The notes beneath the pieces are model-generated. The model had not been told where the DNA came from and ran no database searches. It was given only the letters and a program-made list of their open reading frames with translations. From the NCBI GenBank assembly GCA_963738375.1, contig CAVTWL010000004.1, positions 1,736,001 through 1,800,000 of the forward strand: a DNA stretch of 64,000 nucleotides, in the 5' to 3' direction. How positions within the stretch are numbered: the stretch's first letter is position 1; the number at the start of each line of letters is the position of its first letter. A program made the translations under genes and the position numbers. The DNA comes from Bog-159 sp963738375 (GTDB lineage: Bacteria; Acidobacteriota; Terriglobia; Bryobacterales; Bryobacteraceae). Below, one piece after another: positions 46,926 through 54,771 of the stretch.

Positions 46926-47930
46926 ATGGACCCCCTCACCCATTCCGCAACCGGTCTGTTTCTGGGCCGAGCCGGATTCAACAGGTACGCGGAGCACGCG
47001 CCCTGGATTCTGATCCTGGCGGCGAATGCTCCGGATATCGACATTGTGACGCTAGCAGGCGGACAGTTAAGTTATTTGAATTACCACCGCCATTTGACGC
47101 ATTCGCTGGCGGGATGGCCCCTGATGGCCTTAATTCCCCTGCTATTGGTCAGGCCCTTCGCGCGAAAGCCATTTTCGTGGCTGGGCGGATATTTCATATC
47201 ATTTGTCGCCGTCGGATCGCATCTGCTCCTCGATTGGACCAACGCTTACGGCATCCGGTTGCTGCTGCCCTTTTCGCCGCGCTGGTTTCGTTTGGACCTT
47301 ACCGGCGTCGTGGATCTATGGATTTGGACTGTGCTTCTGCTGGGTTTTGCCGGGCCCTTCCTGGCGCGGCTGGTCAACGCGGAAATCGGTGGCCGCAGCA
47401 AGCCAGCGGGCCGAGGGTCCGCAATATTTGTACTCTTGTTTCTAGTGCTTTACAATGCCGGGAGGGCGGTGTTGCATGCGCGGGCCGTGGCCACGCTGGA
47501 GGCGCGCACATACGAAGGCGCCGCGCCGTCACGAGTGGCGGCCAGCCCAGGGCCCGTCAATCCGTTTCTTTGGCGCGGGATTGTGGAAACCCCTCGCTTC
47601 TCCGGGGTGGTAGATTTGAATTTATTAGACGATTTCAATCCTGCCGCAATGAGTATTTTCTATAAGCCGGAACCAAATCCCGCTATCCAAGTGGCCAACA
47701 CATCGCCGGTATTTCGTGATTTCTTTCGATTTTCCCAATTTCCGGTGGAGCGAATGACGCCGCTGGGATCTCCGGAAGGCGCCACCCGGGTAGAAGCGGT
47801 AGACCTGCGGTTCGGGACGCCGGTGCAGCCGGGATTCTTAGCCACAGCCGAGGTAAACAGCAGCCTGCAGGTGACCCGCTCGTGGTTTTCCTACGGCCCG
47901 CTCGGTCAGGCTTCCAGGCCGGTCAAATGA
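46926..47930 (+). CDS. YdjM-type membrane-bound metal-dependent hydrolase
   Basis: 334-aa inner-membrane protein. It starts MDPLTHSATGLFLGRAGFNR, the signature of the YdjM/YfhO family (metal-dependent hydrolase-like). Metal-ligand candidates are H6, H63 and D/N residues in APDIDIVT and YHRHLTHSLAGWP; HLLLDWTNAYG follows in the third helix. About five transmembrane helices lie in residues 1-150 and another at about 165-185. The periplasmic C-terminal 130 residues are not known to me. Its role is unclear. Confidence 0.85.
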   Translation: MDPLTHSATGLFLGRAGFNRYAEHAPWILILAANAPDIDIVTLAGGQLSYLNYHRHLTHSLAGWPLMALIPLLLVRPFARKPFSWLGGYFISFVAVGSHLLLDWTNAYGIRLLLPFSPRWFRLDLTGVVDLWIWTVLLLGFAGPFLARLVNAEIGGRSKPAGRGSAIFVLLFLVLYNAGRAVLHARAVATLEARTYEGAAPSRVAASPGPVNPFLWRGIVETPRFSGVVDLNLLDDFNPAAMSIFYKPEPNPAIQVANTSPVFRDFFRFSQFPVERMTPLGSPEGATRVEAVDLRFGTPVQPGFLATAEVNSSLQVTRSWFSYGPLGQASRPVK

Positions 47931-47940
47931 CTTAAGACGG

Positions 47941-48462
47941 CTAACCGCCCAGAGTATCGTGGGCGCCGGTGCCGGCCAATTCCTCGATTTTCGTGCCTCG
48001 GTAGTCGATGCGCTGCGGCAATGTCGCCTGCATATTCACCTGATCTTCGGTGGCGCCCCAACGCGACGTCTCCACTTCCGGCCGCGACCGCGCCGACGCC
48101 GTCAGCGGCTTGGACGCTTCGGTCATGATGTCGTGCAGCACTTGATCGAACGGCGCCGCCAGCTCCTCAAGATCGGGGTGGCCCAAGACCCGGCAGAACT
48201 CCGATGGGGTCAACGCCTGCAGCATCAGGCCGTCGTTTTCCGGCCAGGCCGCCACACGGCATGGCAAGAATCCCGCGAAACGGATATCGGCCGTGAGCAG
48301 AGCCGTATGCAGCTTGGGATGGTAAAAAGTGAAAACGAGTGCCTCGCGCTGGGGCTGTCCTAAATGGCTGACGACCGTAACGTGGGCGTTATGCCGATCG
48401 GCTGCGGCCTTCAAAACCGCCTCGATCTGATCGAAGGGAACGTTGGAACGGATCTGCAGCAT
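47941..48462 (-). CDS. DUF302 domain protein
   Basis: 173-aa cytoplasmic protein. The start IRSNVPFDQIEAVLKAAADR and the block FYHPKLHTALLTADIRFAGF, LPCRVAAW, ...LMLQALTPSEFCRVLG fit DUF302, where the LPCRV motif is highly conserved. DUF302 proteins have a small alpha/beta fold of unknown function, sometimes near redox or metal genes. It converges with the YdjM-like gene. There is a hydrophilic 50-residue tail. Confidence 0.65.
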   Translation of the reverse strand: MLQIRSNVPFDQIEAVLKAAADRHNAHVTVVSHLGQPQREALVFTFYHPKLHTALLTADIRFAGFLPCRVAAWPENDGLMLQALTPSEFCRVLGHPDLEELAAPFDQVLHDIMTEASKPLTASARSRPEVETSRWGATEDQVNMQATLPQRIDYRGTKIEELAGTGAHDTLGG

Positions 48463-48508
48463 GGCGTCCTCCCGGGTACATGGTACTACCTTGCTGCCAT
48501 TGGGGAGC

Positions 48509-49648
48509 CTAAAAATCCAGCAGCACGGGACTCTGCGCTACAATTTCGATGCCAAAACCTTCCAAGGCCACGATCTTGCGGGGATGATTGGTGAGTAACC
48601 GTATGGTGTGTAGCCCCAGATCCGAAAGAATCTGCGCGCCGATGCCGCTCTCGTGCTGCAGTTGCATCTGTCCGGCGGATCCGGCGTAGTGCATGAAGTC
48701 GCGCCCGTGCGACACCATGCGATCCAAGCCGCCCGCGTTAGCCTGAATGCGAAATCCTGGCCCCGTCTGGTGCAGATAAACCAGCACCCCCAGTTCTTCT
48801 TCGGCTATGGCTCGCAGTGAGCCACGCACCAGTTTGTGGCAATCGCAGTGAGTGGAACCGAACACGTCGCCGTACACACAGTGCGAGTGCATTCTCACCA
48901 GTACGCCCTCCTTACCCGCGACATCCCCGCGAATCAACGCCATGTGGGTTTCCGGTGAAATATCGCTGGTGTAGGCGAAGGTCCGGAATGTGCCGAACTC
49001 GGTTTCGACACACCCTTCCGCCACGCGCCGGATGTAGCGTTCGTTCTGCAGACGGTACCGGATCAGCTCCGCCACCGAGATCATCTTGAGACCGTGCCTC
49101 TGGCAGAACTCGACCAGTTGCGGCACGCGCGCCATGGTGCCGTCCTCGTTCATGATTTCGCAGATCACGCCGGCGGGGGTCAACCCGGCCAGACGCGCCA
49201 GATCGACCGAGGCTTCCGTTTGTCCGGCGCGCACCAGCACTCCGCCTTCTCTCGCGCGCAACGGGAATACGTGTCCGGGCCGCGCCAGGTCGCCCGGACG
49301 GCAATCGGGCCGCACGGCCTGCAGAATCGTGCGCGTGCGGTCGGCGGCTGAGATTCCAGTGGTAGTGCCTTCGCGGGCATCGATGGATTCGCAGAATGCG
49401 GTGCCGAAGTTGGACGTATTCATCGCCGACATCAGCGGCAGGCGGAGGCCCTCGCATTTGTCCGGCATCAGCGCCAGGCAGATCAAGCCGCGGCCGTGCG
49501 TTGCCATGAAGTTAATAATTTCGGGCGTGACTGCCTCGGCGGCGATAGTCAGGTCGCCCTCGTTTTCCCGGTCTTCATCATCCACCACCACTAGAATCCG
49601 GCCGGCGCGGATCTCCTCGATTGCCTGGGGAATGGTCACGAATGGCAT
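48509..49648 (-). CDS. ribBA: RibBA: DHBP synthase with degenerate GTP cyclohydrolase II domain
   Basis: Riboflavin synthesis enzyme, 379 aa. The N-terminal 3,4-dihydroxy-2-butanone-4-phosphate synthase domain (1-200) is intact: DDEDRENEGDLTIAAE, TGISAADRTRTI, RPGHVFPLRAREGGVLVRAG and EIMNEDGTMAR. In the C-terminal domain the zinc motif HCVYGDVFGSTHCDC is kept, but the catalytic RQEGRGIGL segment is replaced by HQTGPGFRI, so the catalytic Arg and Glu are gone. The C-terminal GAQILSDLGLHTIRLLTNHP is normal. The protein may only make the DHBP product, with GTP cyclohydrolase II coming from another enzyme. Confidence 0.93.
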   Translation of the reverse strand: MPFVTIPQAIEEIRAGRILVVVDDEDRENEGDLTIAAEAVTPEIINFMATHGRGLICLALMPDKCEGLRLPLMSAMNTSNFGTAFCESIDAREGTTTGISAADRTRTILQAVRPDCRPGDLARPGHVFPLRAREGGVLVRAGQTEASVDLARLAGLTPAGVICEIMNEDGTMARVPQLVEFCQRHGLKMISVAELIRYRLQNERYIRRVAEGCVETEFGTFRTFAYTSDISPETHMALIRGDVAGKEGVLVRMHSHCVYGDVFGSTHCDCHKLVRGSLRAIAEEELGVLVYLHQTGPGFRIQANAGGLDRMVSHGRDFMHYAGSAGQMQLQHESGIGAQILSDLGLHTIRLLTNHPRKIVALEGFGIEIVAQSPVLLDF

Positions 49649-49694
49649 ATCTAATATTATGGACCCAGCGGTATTGCGGCGTACCGACGATGGG

Positions 49695-50357
49695 TCAGCG
49701 TGGGGAGGGGGGATTGGGAAGTTCCGACGAATCGTAGTTCAAGTCGCGGTCGAGAACCATCTCCAGCGTGGTTCCTTTAGGGAGGATGAGGTCGGGCCCG
49801 CGCGTCACTAAGACGGCAGCCAAGCCGGCTACCGCGCCACCCACAGCACCGATCCCGGCGCCCATTGAGGCGTGGCCGGCGATACTGCCGGCTACCGATC
49901 CTACCGAAGCGCCCACTCCCGCCGTTTCGCCCACGGTTTTGGCATCGCCTGCCTTGTTGCTATCGCCGCTAATTTTGCCTTCTTGGCGATCGACGTCCTG
50001 GCCGCCGGCGCTATCGAGCCGCGAACGGAATTCACGTGTGACGCCGTTTGGCAGCGTCAGCGAATCGAAGCGCAGGTACAATTCGGATTTACCTTTCATC
50101 TTGCCGGCCCGGCGAACTTCAGTAACAGTGCCCGCTACATAGCTTCCTTTCGGGATGACGATGCGTCCTCCAAAAGCGATCGGGAAGGCCGTTTCCAGGT
50201 AGACGCGATCACCCTGCGCGCTGCGCTTGGTGTTCAAGCTGCTCACCAGCGACAGCGGAATCCTGGTTCCGGCCTTGACCACAACCGCATCCGCGGCCGG
50301 TTTGGCCTCCGCATGTAGAATGAGCGGCGGCAGAAGCACCAGGAGATAAGCGCGCAT
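49695..50357 (-). CDS. Secreted protein with glycine-zipper segment
   Basis: 220-aa exported protein. Signal peptide at 1-17. The mature part begins AVVVKAGTRIPLSLVSSLNT, and has IVIPKGSYVAGTVTEVRRAG, a pattern seen in VirB10/TrbI-like beta-barrel proteins and acidobacterial surface proteins. A Gly/Ala-rich zipper, VGASVGSVAGSIAGHASMGA, precedes ILPKGTTLEMVLDRDL. It may be an outer-membrane-associated protein. No conjugation genes surround it, so it is not part of a type IV system. Confidence 0.65.
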   Translation of the reverse strand: MRAYLLVLLPPLILHAEAKPAADAVVVKAGTRIPLSLVSSLNTKRSAQGDRVYLETAFPIAFGGRIVIPKGSYVAGTVTEVRRAGKMKGKSELYLRFDSLTLPNGVTREFRSRLDSAGGQDVDRQEGKISGDSNKAGDAKTVGETAGVGASVGSVAGSIAGHASMGAGIGAVGGAVAGLAAVLVTRGPDLILPKGTTLEMVLDRDLNYDSSELPNPPSPR

Positions 50358-50521
50358 CTTAGATGCCGATTATATCGGGATTCGCGCTCTCGCGAACGTG
50401 GACGGTGTGGATAGAATTGTCCAACACAAGATGAGCATGAAACTGGCCAATCGGCTGGGGCGGTTTCCAATGCAAGATGAGCATGAAAAAGGGAACAATG
50501 GGGTAGGCGTGGCTCGGCCGG

Positions 50522-51786
50522 GTGCAGATACGGATGCGGAATGCCGAGAGCCTGAGCCGGGATCAGATCCAAGAGTTTTTGCGGTCGAGCGAGCCGATCG
50601 CGTTCACCGGCGGCGGGCGCGAGGAACGATACCAGTGGGTGGAACAGGTATTGGCCGCGCAGCAGTATGGGGATTTGAGAAAAAGCGAGCGGGGCGTGGT
50701 GCGGGCCTACGTGCGGAAAATGACCGGGTTCAGCGAGGCGCAGACCACGCGGTGGATTCGGGGATATCTGGATCAGGGGGTAGTGCGGCGCGAAGCCTAT
50801 CAACGGCACAAGTTCGCCATGCAAGTACACGGCCGCAGACATTGCGTTATTGGCGGAGGTGGACCGGGCGCACGAGCGGTTGAGCGGACCGGCCACGCGG
50901 CATATTTTGCAGCGTGCCTACGAGCAGTTTGGGGAGAAGCCGTACGAGCGACTGGCGAAGATCAGTGTGGCGCATCTGTACAACTCTGCGGGCCAGCGCG
51001 CGATATCGCAATCAGGCTGCGGTGTTCGAGCCGACGCAGCCACTCGGGGACCGCGCATCGGACGAGCGGCGCAAGCCGGACCCGCAAGGGCGGCCGGGAT
51101 ATTTCGCGGGTGGACACGGTGCATCAAGGCGACTGGGACGGGGCCAAGGGGGTGTACCACATCAACGCGGTGGACACGGTGACGCAATGGCAAGTGGTGG
51201 GCTGCGCCGAGCAAGATCAGCGAGGCTTATCTGCTACCGGTGCTGAAGGCGGTGCTGGAGCAGTTTCCCTTTGCCGTCCGTGGGTTTCACGCCGACAACG
51301 GCTCGGAGTACATCAATCATCGGGTGGCGGAGATGTTGGAGAAGCTGCACGCGGAATTCACCAAGAGCCGGGCCTGCCGGAGCCAGGACAACGCGCTGGT
51401 GGAAGGCAAGAACGGCGCGGTGATTCGCAAGCTGATCGGCTACGGACACATCGCCGGCGAACATGCCGACGGCGCTCCAGAAGTTTTATGTCGGCACCTG
51501 AATCCGTATCTGAACCTTCACCGGCCCTGTGGCTTTGCCACGGTGAGCCTGGACGAGCGCGGCAAACGGCAGCGCCAATACAAAACCGAAGACTATCGGA
51601 CGCCGTTGGAGAAACTGCAATCGCTGGAGCGGCGAGCAATACCTCAAGCCGGGTGTGAGCTTGCCCGAACTGGAGAGGGAGGCGCTGGCGAACAGCGACA
51701 CCGAATGCGCCCGCCAGATGAATACCGCCAAGGCGCGGTTGCTGCGGCAATGCAAAATGCAGATCCACTTCCGGCATTTCCGATAG
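50522..51786 (+). pseudogene. DDE integrase-core transposase, many frameshifts
   Basis: The protein can be followed by switching frames. MRNAESLSRDQIQEFLRSSE and YVRKMTGFSEAQTTRWIRGY read in one frame to about 50815, and AEVDRAHERLSGPATRHILQ to about 50990. Then come RNQAAVFEPTQPLGDRAS, RVDTVHQGDWDGAKGVYHIN (catalytic Asp), and AYLLPVLKAVLEQFPFAVRG followed by FHADNGSEYINHRVAEMLEK (second Asp). The third acidic residue is the Glu in SQDNALVEGKNGAVIRKLIG. The ending is RQCKMQIHFRHFR with TAG at 51784. At least five frameshifts are present, so no active transposase is possible. Confidence 0.85.
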
Positions 51787-51827
51787 CGGAGACGAAGGAC
51801 CGTGGAAATGCCGGGCCCGTGGAAAGC

Positions 51828-51975
51828 CTGGAAAACCAAAAGCAGCTTTCCCACTCTTTCCACCGCCCCTTGGAAATCTCGCCAAAAGACGCGAGATTCC
51901 CACATTCCCACCGCCCGGCTTCGCGGCCATGGAAAAGTGGAAAACCAAAAGCAGGTTTCCCACTTTTCCACCGCC
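51828..51975. repeat. Two copies of a 38-40 bp repeat behind the transposase
   Basis: Copies at 51828-51867 and 51938-51975 share TGGAAAACCAAAAGCAG, then STTTCCCACTYTTTCCACCG-like sequence, so that each begins with TGGAAA and ends with TTTCCAC, allowing hairpins. They lie in the 51787-52095 non-coding right part of the element. Between them a further CCCACATTCCCACCGCC resembles a degenerate copy. The remaining 52126-52244 shows only the homoserine dehydrogenase leader. Confidence 0.55.
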
Positions 51976-52244
51976 GCTCGCGACGATGACTCTTGTTTTC
52001 TCTCTGAAAACCAAAAAACCAACGAAAGGAAGTCGGCCGCTGCGCGGCCTCCTCATTCCCCTATCCCGTTCTCCCTCCGGTCGAACGGGACCAATTTCAT
52101 GCTCATTATTCGATTGGAAAATGCTGGATCGAGCGGCTCGCAGAGCGGCCGCGGACTGACATTAGTTATTGACACCGAGGAGGCTTCTCAGTTCGAAAGC
52201 AGAATCGGTAAGGGCTTGTTGGCCCCATGCCATAATGCCCTTAT

Positions 52245-53549
52245 ATGCAGGAAGTGAACATAGGCATTGTGGGGCTGGGCAATGTTGGCTCCGGCACACT
52301 GGCCATCCTGGCGGCCGATGCCGATCAGATCGCGCAGAAACTTGGATTTCGTTTGAAAGTGGCGGCGGTTTGCTGCCGTTCGATCGCGTCGAAGTCGATT
52401 CCGGAGTCGCTGGGCCCCCTGCTGCGGACGGCCGACTGGCGGGAAGTCGTGGCGCATCCGGACGTCGATATTGTCGCGGAATTGGTCGGAGGCACATCGG
52501 TCGCCGCGGAGATCGTGGACGGCGCCATCGCGCATCACAAATCCATCGTGACAGCAAATAAGGAACTGATGGCGGCTTGCGGCCCCGAGATCTGGGACCG
52601 GGCCATTCGCGCAGGCATTAACGTCGCCATGGAAGCCAGCGTGGCAGGCGGAATTCCTATTCATGCGGTCCTTCGGGAAGGCATTTCCGGCGACCGGATC
52701 ACCGCGCTCTACGGCATCCTGAACGGCACGTGCAACTACATCCTTACGGAAATCGAGAAGCGTGAAGCGCCGCTCGAAACGGTTCTGGCGGAGGCACAGG
52801 CGTTAGGTTACGCGGAGGCCGACCCGAGCGCCGACCTGGACGGCATCGACGCGCGCTCGAAGCTGGCGATCTTAGCGGCGCTGGCGTTCGGCGAAAAGAT
52901 TACGCCCTCCGATATCTTCATGGAGGGCATCCGCCGGGTCTCTCCGCTGGACTTCCAATACGCGCACCAACTGGGACACACCATCCGGTTAATTTGCGCC
53001 GCGCGCCAGACCCCGGAAGGCCTGATCCTTTCGGTGCGTCCCGCATTGATCCCACGGTCCACCATTCTGGCTGGCGTACAGGGCGCATATAACGCCATTT
53101 GGGTCAAGGGCGCTTACGGCGAGGATACCTTCTACTACGGGCGCGGCGCGGGCTCGCTGCCGACCGGGGTGGCGGTGGTGAGCGACTTAATGCGCGTGGC
53201 GCGCGAGATCCGCTGCGGCAGTCCGGAGCGTGTCTCACCATTCGCCCATGACCGGCTGGGCCGCTATCAGCCCGTTTCGGTGGTTCTGCAAACGCGGGCT
53301 TATTATCTTCGCTTCCGCGTCAAGGACCGGCCGGGTATTCTCGCGGGGCTTGCCGGCATCCTGGCGGCGAAACATATCAGCCTGGAAGCCGTCCTGCAAC
53401 TGCCTACGGAGAGCAAGCGCGATCTGCCCTTCGTCATCACGGTCGAGCCCACTTACGAACATGCCATTCGGGAAGCCGTGGAACAGATGGCACAGCTCGA
53501 TTTTTTGCTGGAGCCGCCCCTGGCATTGCCGATGGAGACGGCTTTGTGA
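52245..53549 (+). CDS. hom: Homoserine dehydrogenase
   Basis: NAD(P)-dependent reduction of aspartate semialdehyde to homoserine, for Thr and Met synthesis. The 434-aa protein has the Rossmann motif GLGNVGSG (10-17), VTANKELMA, EASVAGGIPIHAVLREG, LNGTCNYILTEIE (substrate loop), PSADLDGIDARSKLAILAAL and the C-terminal ACT domain RVKDRPGILAGLAGILAAKH (about 362-381). The ACT domain indicates feedback control, usually by threonine. The ATG at 52245 is used. It is not next to other Thr or Met genes. Confidence 0.96.
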   Translation: MQEVNIGIVGLGNVGSGTLAILAADADQIAQKLGFRLKVAAVCCRSIASKSIPESLGPLLRTADWREVVAHPDVDIVAELVGGTSVAAEIVDGAIAHHKSIVTANKELMAACGPEIWDRAIRAGINVAMEASVAGGIPIHAVLREGISGDRITALYGILNGTCNYILTEIEKREAPLETVLAEAQALGYAEADPSADLDGIDARSKLAILAALAFGEKITPSDIFMEGIRRVSPLDFQYAHQLGHTIRLICAARQTPEGLILSVRPALIPRSTILAGVQGAYNAIWVKGAYGEDTFYYGRGAGSLPTGVAVVSDLMRVAREIRCGSPERVSPFAHDRLGRYQPVSVVLQTRAYYLRFRVKDRPGILAGLAGILAAKHISLEAVLQLPTESKRDLPFVITVEPTYEHAIREAVEQMAQLDFLLEPPLALPMETAL

Positions 53550-53561
53550 GCTTTCATGCGG

Positions 53562-54071
53562 CTAACGCGCCGACAGATCCTGTAAGAAGATCCCGCGCGC
53601 CTGTTTGAACTCTTCGGGCAGCATGGGACCGAGTTTTGCGGACTGCCCGGCTGCGGTATGCTCTTGGGCAAATGTCGCCGTGATGGTCTGGAAAGCCAGC
53701 ATGCAAGCCTCCACCACGTCCGTCGAATAGTTGGCAGCAGCGTCCACCAGTTGGTTGGCATGCTCCAGGACATTCTCCGCGGATTTCACACGGACCGGCG
53801 CCTCCGCCACAATATCGGGATAACGGATTGGACCCAGGTGCGGGCCGAAGGCCGCAACCAGCGTGTTCCAGCGGTCCAGCACTGTCAGCGCGCCGTAGCG
53901 ATGCTTGTCCAGGGACATTTCGTACGCAAATGCCGCTCCCTTGGGCCCTCCTTCGAGCTTGCGCAAATACATCGCGGCCGAGTTCAGTTCACCCGTGAGG
54001 GCATCGGCGAAGGCGCTGACACACCCCAGGAACTGCGGTTCGGAAAGACTGGCGTAGCGGGTGATTTGCAC
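53562..54071 (-). CDS. Hypothetical protein
   Basis: 169-aa protein with no signal or transmembrane segment, mostly helical. The sequence SLSEPQFLGCVSAFADALTG, RWNTLVAAFGPHLGPIRYPD and TFAQEHTAAGQSAKLGPMLP suggests a single globular helical domain. I recognise no family. It follows the 92-aa gene at 54079 by seven bases on the same strand, so the two are probably co-transcribed. Confidence 0.55.
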   Translation of the reverse strand: MQITRYASLSEPQFLGCVSAFADALTGELNSAAMYLRKLEGGPKGAAFAYEMSLDKHRYGALTVLDRWNTLVAAFGPHLGPIRYPDIVAEAPVRVKSAENVLEHANQLVDAAANYSTDVVEACMLAFQTITATFAQEHTAAGQSAKLGPMLPEEFKQARGIFLQDLSAR

Positions 54072-54078
54072 AGGCTTC

Positions 54079-54357
54079 TCAGGCGCTATGGTCGCCCAGC
54101 GCCAGTTCGATCTCGGCTGGCGGCACGCTCTCGCCGCCGTTCAGGCGAGTCAGACAGGCTTCGATGATCTGCTTAGCTTCGTCTTTGCGGTAGTTCTTGA
54201 TGAAACCGTCGTAGTAGTGCTCACCGTTGAGGGCGTGGTTGATTTCGGATTCCTTGTTGTGGTCCTGCAACTCGGTGAAGTAGACGACCCTGTATTTGCG
54301 GGAATACTGAGTCTCCCGGTAGATCTCAAACATGACTTTATCGGACTCGAACGCCAT
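54079..54357 (-). CDS. Small conserved hypothetical protein
   Basis: 92-aa protein: MAFESDKVMFEIYRETQYSR, then VVYFTELQDHNKESEINHAL, KNYRKDEAKQIIEACLTRLN. Beta strand followed by two helices with several conserved-looking aromatic and acidic residues. No family recognised. Immediately followed by the 169-aa gene, forming a two-gene unit with upstream region 54358-54640. Confidence 0.55.
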   Translation of the reverse strand: MAFESDKVMFEIYRETQYSRKYRVVYFTELQDHNKESEINHALNGEHYYDGFIKNYRKDEAKQIIEACLTRLNGGESVPPAEIELALGDHSA

Positions 54358-54771
54358 AGATAAAAGTTAACACGGCTGGATACCTTGGCCGGCGGACGTC
54401 CGGACGGTCGCCCAGCGCGCCATACGCCCCAAACGATTAACTTTGGTATACATTCCGCGGTCTACCGCTGGCCAATCGGCGCATAAAATAGCGCTTTAAT
54501 TTAAGTGACTCTCAGGCGTGCTAGAATCTCCAAACCGCGATCGGGAACTCTTGCTCCCGCTCGTAACTAATTGAGAGGATGAGCCCGGAAGGTCCAGAAC
54601 ACTGAGCGTCGACGATGAAAGACTGAAAAATAGTACCGCGGGTTAATAGTTAATACTATTAACCAAAGCTACCCATTGAGAACATTGAATAGGCTATTTC
54701 GGGAGTGGTTTCGTAGGTTCAGAGCGATGAAAATTAAGTTGAATTCCAAGCCCAAGCGCATAGGAACCTCC
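54358..54771. other. Intergenic region upstream of the FN3 glycosidase-like gene
   Basis: About 410 bp. A 24-bp inverted repeat is at 54641-54664 (next entry). The segment 54530-54600, AAACCGCGATCGGGAACTCT followed by GCTCCCGCTCG, could fold but fits no riboswitch I know. The frame of the FN3 protein is open back to a TTG at 54676, but the sequence there is basic and not signal-like. No tRNA or ORF is convincing. Confidence 0.5.
54641..54664. promoter_or_regulatory. 24-bp inverted repeat, probable operator
   Basis: GGTTAATAGT (54641-54650) and ACTATTAACC (54655-54664) are perfect ten-base inverted arms with a TAAT centre. The AT-rich palindrome fits a dimeric repressor or activator site. It lies about 107 bp upstream of the preferred start of the FN3 glycosidase-like gene at 54772. 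The factor is unknown. Confidence 0.6.

Larger units (their letters stand above)
50418..52125 (+). mobile_element. Decayed IS481-like insertion sequence
   Basis: About 1.7 kb. The ends carry inverted copies of ATGAGCATGAAA: at 50431-50442 and 50477-50488 in direct orientation on the left, and inverted at 52096-52107 on the right. The second left copy and the right copy share a longer match, TTTCCAAT, then five to six bases, then ATGAGCATGAAA. The left end starts TGTCC at 50418, fitting the TGT terminus of IS481-type elements. The two left copies resemble subterminal transposase-binding sites. The transposase inside is destroyed. Exact right terminus is uncertain. Confidence 0.7.

Noticed and set aside
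54530..54600. Possible riboswitch upstream of the FN3 protein
   Set aside because: Some inverted stretches exist but no conserved riboswitch core (for example c-di-GMP or SAM type) could be matched.
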